Assembly (NCBI GenBank): GCA_963695105.1
Contig: CAVOGC010000008.1
Location: 57,394-121,393 of the forward strand
DNA length: 64,000 nt
Direction: 5' to 3'
Source of the DNA: Competibacter sp963695105
GTDB taxonomy: Bacteria; Pseudomonadota; Gammaproteobacteria; Competibacterales; Competibacteraceae
Part shown: positions 8,086 through 16,560 of the stretch, one piece after another
How positions within the stretch are numbered: the first letter of the stretch is position 1
Layout: the number at the start of each line of letters is the position of its first letter
The notes under the pieces: model-generated
The model's input: the letters and a program-made list of their open reading frames with translations, nothing else
Databases searched by the model: none
Told to the model about the DNA's origin: nothing
Made by a program: the position numbers and the translations under genes

Positions 8086-8235
8086 ATGCCGTGGCGCATC
8101 GCTGGGATCATTCTCCCGGTGTTCGCCGCCGCCGGCATCGGCTGGTTGTACGCCCGCTGGAAACGGCCGGACCTTGCCCCCCTCAACCAGATCAACATGG
8201 ACGTGCTGGCGCCGCTCCTGGTGTTCTGGGCGATC
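8086..8235 (+). pseudogene. AEC (auxin efflux carrier) family permease, 5' fragment
   Basis: The first 50 codons read like an AEC-family transporter N-terminus: IAGIILPVFAAAGIGWLYAR (first membrane segment) and then NQINMDVLAPLLVFWA. After about 8235 the frame continues into sequence that is the antisense of the hemolysin III C-terminus. The remaining roughly 250 residues (eight or more membrane helices) are missing. I take this as the 5' stump of a gene lost by deletion; the precise breakpoint is uncertain by a few bases. Confidence 0.7.
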
Positions 8236-8865
8236 GAACCATCGCGTCTCACGCGACAAAAAAAGAATCGTCACGTAATGACTGACGCTGCCGGCCAGCA
8301 CGAACAAATGCCAGATGCCGTGAAAATGTCTGACCTTCTCGTCAAACACATAGAAAACCAGGCCAACGGTATAAAACAGGCCGCCCGCCAACAGCCAGAT
8401 GAAGCCTTCCCATGGCAGGGCTTGCAGCAGCGGTTTGAGCGCCACCAACACCAACCAGCCCATCAGCACATAAACCACCAATGACAGGACGCGATTGCCT
8501 TTTTGGGGCAGCGATTCCAGCGCGATCCCCAACACCACCAAACCCCAAATAATACCGAATATCGTCCAACCCCAACCGCCGCGCAGGGTGACCAGGGTAA
8601 AAGGGGTATAAGTGCCGGCGATCAGGAAATAAATCGAGTAATGATCCAGCTTGTGAAAAAACCGTTTTGCCCGACCGCGCAAGCTGTGATAAAGCGTGGA
8701 AACGGTGTAAAGCAGAAATAGAGTGGTTCCGTAAACGCTGAAGCTCACGATCTTCCACGGATCGCCCTGCCGCGCCGCCACCACCACCACGACCACCAAA
8801 CCCGCCAGCGCCGCCACCGCGCCGATCAAATGGCTAATGCTATTAAAACGCTCACCCTTGTACAT
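8236..8865 (-). CDS. Hemolysin III (HlyIII/YqfA) family membrane protein lacking its native stop
   Basis: Starts ATG at 8865 with MYKGERFNSISHLIGA, the canonical family N-terminus. Seven hydrophobic segments follow, with the conserved STLYHSLRGRAKRFFHKLDHYSIY and the final HFHGIWHLFVLAGSVSHY, whose histidines belong to the PAQR/HlyIII metal site. The family normally ends a few residues after this segment. Here the frame runs on without a stop into the antisense of the AEC stump and the whole upstream hydrolase gene, to 7216. The membrane domain is essentially complete, so function may survive with a foreign tail, or the gene may be inactive. Confidence 0.75.
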
Positions 8866-8888
8866 ACACACCGCGCCTTGCGACCATT

Positions 8889-8979
8889 CCGAATCCCGAA
8901 CCCCGAACCCCGAACCCCGAACCCCGAACCCCGAACCCCGAACCCCGAACCCCGAACCCCGAACCCCGAACCCCGAACC
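8889..8979. repeat. 7-bp tandem repeat (CCGAACC), 13 units
   Basis: Twelve perfect CCGAACC units preceded by one variant CCGAATC. The array fills the space between the hemolysin III start (8865) and the stop codon of the topoisomerase-helicase gene (8981). Because 7 is not a multiple of 3, any frame reads a 7-aa repeat. Length is probably unstable by slippage, and the array lies upstream of hlyIII where it may influence transcription. Confidence 0.97.
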
Positions 8980-8980
8980 C

Positions 8981-11900
8981 TCAACGCTTTCTGCCCCCGC
9001 TCCGTTTGCGCCGCGCCCCACTCTTGGCCGCCGCCTCCCGCAACCGCACCGCCCCCACCTCGCCGATACCCGCTTTCCGGCCCGCCTCGGTCAGATAAAC
9101 CCGGCGGAAGGGAATCACCCTGCCGTCGCGACTGAAGGCGTCCTCGCGCAATTCGAGCAGACCGGCGCCGGTCATCGCCTCCAACAGTCGTTCGAACTCC
9201 CGCCGCTCGACCCCCTCCGTCAGCCTTTCGCACAACTGCCGGGGCGTTTGACCCTCGCGCCAGCGTAGCGCGTCCAGCACCTGCAAGGCCCGTTCGCTCT
9301 CGACCCGATTCAGCCGGCGGGTGCGCCGGATCGTCGCCGCCTCCGGCGCGCACACGTCGCAGATCCCACAGGGCTGGTCGTCGTCCCGGTCGCCGAAATG
9401 CCGCACCAGCCGGACCATGCGGCAACCGGTCGCCTGATCGGCAAAATCCAGAATCTGCTTCAACTCGCTCAGCTTGTGCTCACGCTGCCGCTGGTAGGGC
9501 GGACACCAGCCGTCCTCGCCGCGACTGAGGTTGCCCTCGACATCGCGCCGGGCGCCGCCATGCACCAGCAGCTTTTCCACGGCGGCATCGAACTCCTCCA
9601 GCGCCATGCCCGACCGGTCGCGCAACAGCACCCGGGGTTGAGGATCGCCGCCGAGCGCCTGAAAGATCGCCGCCAGCCGCTCCGGGTCGGGGTAGCCGCG
9701 CCGGAAGAAAAACTCGTGGGTGCGCAGATCGGCATAGGAATACAGCAGGATGGCGCGGGCCGGCTGACCGTCGCGCCCGGCGCGACCGATTTCCTGGTAA
9801 TAACCCTCGACGCTGCCCGGCAGGGCGGTATGAATCACGGTGCGGATATCCGGCTTGTCGATGCCCATGCCGAACGCGATGGTGGCGACGATCACCTGCA
9901 AGCGGCTGGCGCCGAACAACCCTTGCACCCGCTCGCGCTCCTGCGGCGTCATCCCGGCGTGATAGGCGGCAGCCGGATAATTCGCCCCCAGTTCCAGCGC
10001 CAGCAACTCGGTTTCCTTGCGAGTCGGCGCGTAGACGATGGCGGGCCGGCGATCCGGATCGGCCAGCACCCGCCCGACCGCCGCATGCCGGTCGGCCATC
10101 GGCGTTTCCACCGTCTCGACCGCCAGATTGGCGCGACGAAAGCCGTGGATGTAGCGCATCGCCTCCGGCATGTCGAGCTGGCGCACGATGTCGTCCTGCA
10201 CCAGCACGGTGGCGGTCGCGGTCAGCGCGATCACCGGCGCCGGCCGCAACAGGGGCAAATGCCGGCCCAGCATCCGGTAGTCCGGGCGGAAATCGTGACC
10301 CCACTGCGAGATGCAGTGCGCCTCGTCGACCGCGATCAGGGCCGGCTTGCGCTTGGCCAGCATTTCGGGAAAACCGGGCACGCTCAGCCGCTCCGGCGCA
10401 ATGAACAGATAATCCAGTTGGCCCTGCAAATACTCGACGCACACCTGACGCGACGTGGCCCGGTCGCGGCCGGAGTGGATGCGTTCGGCCCGCAGGCCCA
10501 GCTCGCACAATTTGGTGACCTGATCTTCCATCAGCGCGATCAGCGGCGAAACCACCAGCGTCGTCCCCGCCCGGGCGATGCCGGGCAACTGAAAGCACAG
10601 CGACTTGCCGGCGCCGGTCGGCATCACCAGCAACACGTCCCGGCCCTCGGTCACGGTCCGGCACACCTGTTCCTGATACGGACGAAAGGCTGGCAAGCGA
10701 AACTCGCTGTGCAGCAACTCCAGCAGACGGTCCACCGGCACCGGTTCCCGTCGCGGCGCGGCTTCTCGACTCTCCCCTCCTCCATCGATGGCGAGGGGGT
10801 TGGAGGGTGAGATCGGCCGCGCCACCGCGAACGCCTGGACCACCGCTTCGCCGACGTAACCGGCGATGGCGGTCATGAACCCGTCCAGATCTCCCTCGCC
10901 GCGCTGGATGCGCTTCAGCCGCGCTTCCCACTCGCCGGTCATGATCGGGCTTTTAATCGGTGGCTGCACCGCCTGAATCAAGCCAATGCCGCGCTCGGTG
11001 GCGTTCAGCGCTTTGCCGTCGCGAGTCAGATACCGGCGTTTGAGCAAAGTTTCGATGATGTCGGCGCGGGTGGCCGGCGTGCCCAGCCCGCTGTCCTTCA
11101 TCGCCGCCGACAGCTCCTTGTCCTCCAGAGCCCGGCCGGCGGTTTCCATCGCGGTGAGCAGGGCCGCTTCGGTCAGACGCGGCGGCGGCCGGGTCTGCTT
11201 GGCCAGCTCGCGGACGTCCAGCACCCGCAACGGCTGGCCAACGGTCAACCCCGGCGGCAGGCTTTGTTCGGCCTCGTTCTCCTCGGTTGCCGCGCCAGCC
11301 TTGGCCTTGGCCTTGCGCGTGCCGGCGGCTTTTTCCGCCGCCGGCACGGTTTGCACCTCCAATACCTTCCAACCGACCTGCTCCACCGCCGTGCCGCTGC
11401 TGTGATAGCGATCGACCACGATCACGCCATCCGCTTCGCTCGTGGCGATCGCGGTGATCAGCGTGGTCACCGCCCAGAGGTGATCGTCGTGCCAGGCCAT
11501 CAACAACCGGCGGCAGATCAGGTCGTAAATTTTCCGCTCGTCGGCGCTCAAGGCGGCACGCGCCGGCAGCGGGGTGGGAATGATGGCGTGATGGTCGGTC
11601 ACTTTGCCGTCGTCGACGAAGCGCTTGCCCAAGAGGCGCTGGCCGCAGCCCGGCCCCAACCGGTCCTGATAGGGTGGCTGGATCGCCGCGACCACCGCGC
11701 CCAGCGTCGCCGCGACCGCGCTGGACAGATGGCGGCTGTCGGTGCGCGGGTAGCTGATCAGCTTGTGCTGCTCGTACAGCTTCTGGGCGAGGTCCAGCGT
11801 GGTCTGGGCGCTGAAGCCGTATAGCCGGTTGGCGTGGCGCTGCAATTCGGTCAGGTCGTACAGCAGGGGCGGGGCGGCGCGGCGGGTTTCGGCGGTACGG

Positions 11901-12787
11901 GATTCGACGGCGGCCTTTCCCGTCTGGGCGCGGGCGACGATGCGCCCGGCTTCCTCGCCGTCGGCGAGCAGGCGTTTGGCCTTGGGCTCGGGGCGTTCGC
12001 CGCGAAACCAGACGCCCTGGTAGCGCGGTTCCTTCTCTTCCGGCCACTCTCCCACAGGGAGAGCCCTCACCCCCAACCCCTCTCCCGCTGGCGGGAGAGA
12101 GGAGTTTTGGGGCGCGAAAGTCGCCACCACTTCCCGGTAATCTTCAGGCACGAAAGCGCGAATCGCCAGGTCCCGCTCCACCACCACCGCCAGGGTCGGG
12201 GTCTGCACCCGTCCAACCGACAGCGCCTCATCGCCCGGCGCGCCGCAGGCCAGGGTATAGGCCCGCGACAGATTCATGCCCACCAGCCAGTCGGCCTGAC
12301 TGCGGCCGCGGGCGGCGGCGGCCAGCGGATCGAACTCGCAACTGTCGCGCAAATGCTGGAAGCCCTGGCGGATGGCGTCGGGGGTCAGCGAGGAAATCCA
12401 CAGCCGGCTGAACGGCTTGCGGCAACCGGCGGCTTCGTAGAGATAACGGAAAATCAATTCGCCCTCGCGGCCGGCGTCGGTGGCGCAGATCACCCGCTCG
12501 ATAGCCTCGTCGTTGAGGATGCGGCGGACCGCCTCAAACTGATCGCGGGTTTGCTCGCCGACCACCAGCGGCCAGCGTTCGGGCAGCAGTGGCAACAGTT
12601 CGCGCCGCCAGCGCTTCCAGGCCGGATCGATCTCGTGCGGCTCGGCCAACCGCACCAAATGACCGACCGCCCAGGTGACGACGTAGCCGTTACCGTGCAG
12701 GAAACCTTCGCCGCGCTGGCGGGCGCCCAGCACCTTGGCGATATCTCGGGCGACGGAAGGCTTTTCGGCAACGACCGCAATACTCAT
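8981..12787 (-). CDS. DNA topoisomerase III - RecQ helicase fusion protein
   Basis: A 1268-aa fusion. Residues 1 to about 650 are a type IA topoisomerase III: SIAVVAEKPSVA, CATDAGREGELIFRY (metal-binding toprim DxDxE region), the active-site tyrosine in KLISYPRTDSRHL, and GLGTPATRADIIETL. Residues about 700-1240 are RecQ: PTGAGKSLCFQLPG (Walker A), VDEAHCISQWGHDFRPDY (DEAH box and aromatic loop), TATAT, then EIGRAGRDGQPA and the zinc-binding CGICDVC. Fused, the protein unites the two activities that dissolve double Holliday junctions. Two REP-like sequences are translated in frame, at 12047-12105 and 10771-10813. Start ATG 12787 (MSIAVV); an ATG nine bases upstream is also possible. Confidence 0.93.
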   Translation of the reverse strand: MSIAVVAEKPSVARDIAKVLGARQRGEGFLHGNGYVVTWAVGHLVRLAEPHEIDPAWKRWRRELLPLLPERWPLVVGEQTRDQFEAVRRILNDEAIERVICATDAGREGELIFRYLYEAAGCRKPFSRLWISSLTPDAIRQGFQHLRDSCEFDPLAAAARGRSQADWLVGMNLSRAYTLACGAPGDEALSVGRVQTPTLAVVVERDLAIRAFVPEDYREVVATFAPQNSSLPPAGEGLGVRALPVGEWPEEKEPRYQGVWFRGERPEPKAKRLLADGEEAGRIVARAQTGKAAVESRTAETRRAAPPLLYDLTELQRHANRLYGFSAQTTLDLAQKLYEQHKLISYPRTDSRHLSSAVAATLGAVVAAIQPPYQDRLGPGCGQRLLGKRFVDDGKVTDHHAIIPTPLPARAALSADERKIYDLICRRLLMAWHDDHLWAVTTLITAIATSEADGVIVVDRYHSSGTAVEQVGWKVLEVQTVPAAEKAAGTRKAKAKAGAATEENEAEQSLPPGLTVGQPLRVLDVRELAKQTRPPPRLTEAALLTAMETAGRALEDKELSAAMKDSGLGTPATRADIIETLLKRRYLTRDGKALNATERGIGLIQAVQPPIKSPIMTGEWEARLKRIQRGEGDLDGFMTAIAGYVGEAVVQAFAVARPISPSNPLAIDGGGESREAAPRREPVPVDRLLELLHSEFRLPAFRPYQEQVCRTVTEGRDVLLVMPTGAGKSLCFQLPGIARAGTTLVVSPLIALMEDQVTKLCELGLRAERIHSGRDRATSRQVCVEYLQGQLDYLFIAPERLSVPGFPEMLAKRKPALIAVDEAHCISQWGHDFRPDYRMLGRHLPLLRPAPVIALTATATVLVQDDIVRQLDMPEAMRYIHGFRRANLAVETVETPMADRHAAVGRVLADPDRRPAIVYAPTRKETELLALELGANYPAAAYHAGMTPQERERVQGLFGASRLQVIVATIAFGMGIDKPDIRTVIHTALPGSVEGYYQEIGRAGRDGQPARAILLYSYADLRTHEFFFRRGYPDPERLAAIFQALGGDPQPRVLLRDRSGMALEEFDAAVEKLLVHGGARRDVEGNLSRGEDGWCPPYQRQREHKLSELKQILDFADQATGCRMVRLVRHFGDRDDDQPCGICDVCAPEAATIRRTRRLNRVESERALQVLDALRWREGQTPRQLCERLTEGVERREFERLLEAMTGAGLLELREDAFSRDGRVIPFRRVYLTEAGRKAGIGEVGAVRLREAAAKSGARRKRSGGRKR
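10771..10813. repeat. REP-like element, copy 2, inside a coding sequence
   Basis: TCTCCCCTCC ... GGGGTTGGAGGGTGAGA arms. It lies within the topoisomerase III-RecQ gene and is translated as an interdomain peptide (SPSNPLAIDGGGES) between the two enzyme modules. The insertion preserves the frame. Confidence 0.7.
12047..12105. repeat. REP-like element, copy 3, inside a coding sequence
   Basis: The most complete copy: CTCCCACAGGGAGAG followed by CCCTCACCCCCAACCCCTCT and a CCCGC/GCGGG stem. It is translated within the topoisomerase domain as SSLPPAGEGLGVRALPVGEW, a segment with no counterpart in ordinary topoisomerase III. Confidence 0.8.
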
Positions 12788-13098
12788 AACCGGCATGGGG
12801 CCGAAGCCGGCCGGCGGTCGTTCCCTCCGGTCCCGCTATCCGGTTCATGGAGAGCGCCCCGCGCCATGGCGATCTTGACAAACTCCTCGTCCGGGACCGC
12901 GCGGGAGAAATAGACACCCTGCCCGTACTTGCAGCCCAGGATCAGGTCACAGCCGGTCGTGGCAACCATCTGGAGCGCCTCCTCGCCGTTGTCCGCCGCC
13001 ATCACGGCGAACCCGTCCCACTCCAGAGCCTTTCTGGCGAGCAGGCGCATCATGGGATCGTCGTCCGCCACCAGGACACTCGCCCTTCCGTTGTCCAT
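12784..13098 (-). pseudogene. Response regulator-EAL protein, internal-deletion remnant
   Basis: A 104-codon frame that starts MDNGRASVLVADDDPMMRLL, a CheY-like receiver N-terminus, and runs to GCDLIL, where the receiver breaks off just before the phospho-aspartate. It then jumps directly to GCKYGQGVYFSRAVPDEEF, which is the typical last segment of an EAL (c-di-GMP phosphodiesterase) domain. The rest of the receiver and most of the EAL domain (several hundred residues) are gone. The ATG overlaps the stop of the hybrid kinase (TGATG), and its own TGA overlaps the topoisomerase start, so it was part of the kinase operon. Almost certainly non-functional. Confidence 0.8.
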
Positions 13099-15920
13099 CA
13101 GCTTTTCTCCAGCACGGCTCGCAGAGCGGCTTCCACTCGGTTGAATTGTTGACACAAGGTCTGAATGGGCTCAGTGGCCCGCTCGGACTGGCCGGCGCGG
13201 ACGGCGGTCTCGATCTCGTGGCAGCGGGCCGCGAAATCCAGGGCGCCGATGTTGGTGCTGCTCGCTTTCAGGGTGTGGGCGGCGCGAATCAGCGTTTCCC
13301 GGTCCGCCGTGGCGTGGGCGGTCTCGGCGGCTCCCACCAGCGTCCGGCCGTTGTCCAGGTACAGCCCGATCACCTTGGCCAGCAGGTCGGGTTCACCCGG
13401 CGCTTGCAGGGCGCGGATCGCCGCCAGCGCGGCCGGGTCGAGCGCGGCCGGGTCGAGCGCGGCCTGGGCGTCCGGCGCGGCCGTGGCCGGCGGAACCTCG
13501 GCGGGCGGCGATGGGGACGCGGTCTCGGGCGCGGCGGTTGCGAGCGCGCCGGGCGCCCAGCGTCGCAGTATCGCCACCAGTTCGGTTTGGTTATACGGTT
13601 TGGCGAGGAAGTCGTCCATGCCGCAGGCCAGACAGTCCTCCCGGTCGCCCTGCAGCGCATTGGCGGTCAGGGCGACGATGGGAAGGCGCCGCGCCGCCGG
13701 TTCCCGCGCGCGGAGGCGGCGAGTGGCTTCGTAGCCGTCCATGACCGGCATCTGACAATCCATCAACACCAGGTCGAAATCGGCGTCCGCCACGGCGTCC
13801 AGGGCTTCCCCGCCATCGTTGGCCAACACCACCCGACAGCCCAGTTGCTCCAACTGCTCCAGGGTCAGGACCTGGTTCACCGGGTTGTCTTCGACCAGCA
13901 GTACGCGGGTACCGGGGAAAACCGCGGTGGGGGTGGCGTCCGGGTTGGAAGCGCCGGCTTCGACGGACTGGGACAGTCCGGCGGCGACCATCAGGGCTTC
14001 GAGCAGCTCGCGCGGTTCCACGGGCTTGTGGAGCACCGCCTCAAAACCGGCCTGCTGGAGCTGGCGCGCGCCCTGTCGATCCGGACGGACGCACACGAGG
14101 ATGACGTGAGCCTGGACCAGGCTGGGGTGATCGCGCAGAGCGCACGCCTGGGCCAAGCTTTCCGGGCTGGCCATGTCCATGGCGAGCAGCACGAAGCGGT
14201 AGGGCGCGCCGGCGGCCGCGACCGCCCGCGCCATGGACAGGACCGCACCGCTATCGCGCGTTCGATCGGCCCGCAGGCCCAGCGCGCCCAGTTGTCCGAC
14301 CAGGACCGCGCCCGCGGTCGGGTTGTCATCGACGACCAGGGTGTTCGACTCGCGCAGGGAATCCGGCGCGACGAGCGGGGTGGCCGCCTCCAGTTCGGGC
14401 ACGCTGGCCGTGAACCAGAAGGTCGAACCGTGTCCCGGCTGGCTTTCCACCCCCACCTGGCCGCCCATGAGGCGAGCGAGATCCTGACTGACCGCAAGCC
14501 CCAGACCGGTGCCGCCGAACCGGCGGGCATGGGAGCTGTCCGCCTGGGAAAAGGGCTGGAACAACTTGGGCAGCACCTCGGCGGCGATGCCCATCCCGGT
14601 GTCGCGCACGCTGAACTTGAGCACGATCCGCCGATCCTCCCCCTCTGGCGCGGCAACCCGTTCCAACCGCAGAACCACCTCGCCGCGCTGAGTAAACTTG
14701 ATGGCATTGCTCACCAGGTTGGTGAGGATCTGACGCAGGCGATTGGGATCGGCGCACACCTGCCGAGGCGTCGCCGGCGTGACCTCGCAGATCAGCTCGA
14801 TGTCCTTCTCCCGCGCGCGTGGGAGCAGCAAGCCCGCCACATCGAACAATAGGCTGCTGGGGTCGCACGGAATGGTCTCCAATTCCATGCGACCCGCCTC
14901 GATCTTGGAAAAATCCAGGATGTCGTTGATGACGCGCAACAGGCTGTTGGCGGAACCCCGGATGTGCTCCAGGAAACGGCGCTGGCGCTCGTTCAGGGGC
15001 GTGTCGGCGAGCAGTTCCGCCATGCCCATCACCCCGTTCATGGGCGTGCGAATCTCGTGGCTCATGGTGGCCAGGAAGCGGGATTTCGCCCGGCTGCCTT
15101 CTTCGGCGGCTTCCTTGGCCACCAACAGCTCGGCATCCCGGGCCTGGATCTGGTTCAGCATGGTGTTGAAGCCGTCGATCAAGGTGCCGATCTCGTCGTT
15201 GGCGGTACGGGCGACGCGCAGGGAATAATCCTTGGTCTCCGACACGGCGCGCATCCGCTCGGCCAGATCGGTGATGGGCGTCGAGATCAGCCGTTGCAGG
15301 CGGGCGGCGAGCAGGGTGGCGATGGCGAAGGCCAGCACCAGCACGGCCAGGGCGAGCAGGATGCGGTTCTTTACCGTATGCGCCAGGCGGGACAGGTCCA
15401 GATAGATTTCAAGGCTACCCACCACCTTGTCGTTGACCCGGATGGGCTGGCCTACTTCAAGGTAATGCAGGCCGCTGGTGTACAGAAACGGGCTTGTGAA
15501 ATCGGCGTCGCGATGCCGCTCTTTCGCCCCATTCGGAGATGGACCATGATCGTCGTGGCTGTCGTGGCCGCGGATTTCCAGCAGCCGGTCGGCGTGACTG
15601 GGGTTCGCGCTTTCGTAGCGGGCGAACACATGCCCATCGGGGGTGATCAGGATGGCGGCGATCACCTCCGGCTCGCTGCCCAGGGCCGCGAGGATTTCAC
15701 CGGCCGCATCGGGGTCGCGAAAGGACAGGGCCGCCGCGCTGTTGACGCCCACCACCCGGGTCAGGGAGGCGGCGTATTCCTGCTTGGCACGCCAAGTGGC
15801 GGACAGCTCGCTGATCAGCAGGGCCAGCAGGGCGACCGCCAGTCCGATGCTGGTGGTGATCAGCGCGATGGCGATGATTTTGCGCCGGATGGACAGATTG
15901 CGCAGGAAGTTCGAATTCAT
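13098..15920 (-). CDS. Hybrid sensor histidine kinase (periplasmic sensor-HAMP-HisKA-HATPase-REC-REC-HPt)
   Basis: 940 aa. Membrane helix at residues 12-35, a periplasmic sensor of about 150 aa, a second helix (ILLALAVLVLAFAIATLLAA), HAMP, and a dimerisation domain with phospho-His in SHEIRTPMNG. The ATPase shows NAIKFTQRG, DTGMGI and GTGLGLAVSQ. A first receiver-like domain is degenerate (VVDDNPTAG, ...LAMDMAS); the second is canonical (LLVEDNPVNQ, LVLMDCQMPVMDGYEATR). An HPt domain with AAHTLKASSTNIG ends the protein. It is translationally coupled upstream to a YfiR-like gene (ATGA overlap) and downstream to the receiver/EAL remnant, so the phosphorelay output was probably c-di-GMP-related. 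Confidence 0.92.
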   Translation of the reverse strand: MNSNFLRNLSIRRKIIAIALITTSIGLAVALLALLISELSATWRAKQEYAASLTRVVGVNSAAALSFRDPDAAGEILAALGSEPEVIAAILITPDGHVFARYESANPSHADRLLEIRGHDSHDDHGPSPNGAKERHRDADFTSPFLYTSGLHYLEVGQPIRVNDKVVGSLEIYLDLSRLAHTVKNRILLALAVLVLAFAIATLLAARLQRLISTPITDLAERMRAVSETKDYSLRVARTANDEIGTLIDGFNTMLNQIQARDAELLVAKEAAEEGSRAKSRFLATMSHEIRTPMNGVMGMAELLADTPLNERQRRFLEHIRGSANSLLRVINDILDFSKIEAGRMELETIPCDPSSLLFDVAGLLLPRAREKDIELICEVTPATPRQVCADPNRLRQILTNLVSNAIKFTQRGEVVLRLERVAAPEGEDRRIVLKFSVRDTGMGIAAEVLPKLFQPFSQADSSHARRFGGTGLGLAVSQDLARLMGGQVGVESQPGHGSTFWFTASVPELEAATPLVAPDSLRESNTLVVDDNPTAGAVLVGQLGALGLRADRTRDSGAVLSMARAVAAAGAPYRFVLLAMDMASPESLAQACALRDHPSLVQAHVILVCVRPDRQGARQLQQAGFEAVLHKPVEPRELLEALMVAAGLSQSVEAGASNPDATPTAVFPGTRVLLVEDNPVNQVLTLEQLEQLGCRVVLANDGGEALDAVADADFDLVLMDCQMPVMDGYEATRRLRAREPAARRLPIVALTANALQGDREDCLACGMDDFLAKPYNQTELVAILRRWAPGALATAAPETASPSPPAEVPPATAAPDAQAALDPAALDPAALAAIRALQAPGEPDLLAKVIGLYLDNGRTLVGAAETAHATADRETLIRAAHTLKASSTNIGALDFAARCHEIETAVRAGQSERATEPIQTLCQQFNRVEAALRAVLEKS

Positions 15921-16540
15921 GGCGCCTCGCCGCCCTTGCCGTCATGGATCCGGGTAGCCAGATTCAGCAGCTTGGAGCTGATCCGCAGTTGCGCTCGCGC
16001 CGCCGCGTCCAGATTGATGAGGGGATGCACCCGGCCTTGCTTGCGGATCAGGGCGATGGCGCCGCCCTCGACCGCGAAATTTTCCAGATCGCTGACGGTG
16101 AGCACGCCCACCGCCGCCGCCCGGCTCACCAGCGCCTGGTTGGCGGCCGAGGCCAGGTCAGCCCGGTCCAGGTAGAGCACATGGCATTCCGCCAGGTTGC
16201 CGGGATTCACTTGGCGGACCACCGTCAGCGGACGGCCGTCCAGGGTCTCGCCCCGAATCACCTTGTCGAGCACCGTGGCCAGCTCGTCGTCCAACACGCA
16301 ATAGCGAAACGGCTGGGACGACCGGCGCGCGGGGGTGTCCGGCCAGCGCACGAAGTGGGCGAAGTTGTAGACGAACACGGCCTTGACCTCGATTTCGGCA
16401 AAGCGATCCGACGCCAGGCCGGCGGCGCCCACCGGACCCGGCGCAAATAAGACCAGCGCCAGCACCCACGGCGATACCCACGAACGCCACGGGGCAAGGC
16501 GTCCTGGCGGCGGGGCGCGTTTCTGGATTTCGGCTTGCAT
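15917..16540 (-). CDS. YfiR-family (DUF4154) periplasmic protein
   Basis: 207 aa starting MQAEIQKRAPPP, with a basic N-region and a signal-like hydrophobic stretch (WVLALVLFAPGPVGAAGLA). The mature part has the family pattern EIEVKAVFVYNFAHFVRWPD, CVLDDELATVLD, CHVLYLDRADLA, GVLTVSDLENFAVEGGAIALIRKQGRVHPLINLDAAARAQLRISS. YfiR in Pseudomonas is a periplasmic repressor of the diguanylate cyclase YfiN; in this type of cluster the partner is usually a sensor kinase, and that kinase follows with a 4-base overlap. A TonB receptor precedes it by 21 bp. Confidence 0.85.
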   Translation of the reverse strand: MQAEIQKRAPPPGRLAPWRSWVSPWVLALVLFAPGPVGAAGLASDRFAEIEVKAVFVYNFAHFVRWPDTPARRSSQPFRYCVLDDELATVLDKVIRGETLDGRPLTVVRQVNPGNLAECHVLYLDRADLASAANQALVSRAAAVGVLTVSDLENFAVEGGAIALIRKQGRVHPLINLDAAARAQLRISSKLLNLATRIHDGKGGEAP

Positions 16541-16560
16541 GGATGGGTTTCGCCGTCGGG

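Noticed and set aside
8889..8979. CRISPR array
   Set aside because: Units are 7 bp with no spacers; it is a simple tandem repeat.
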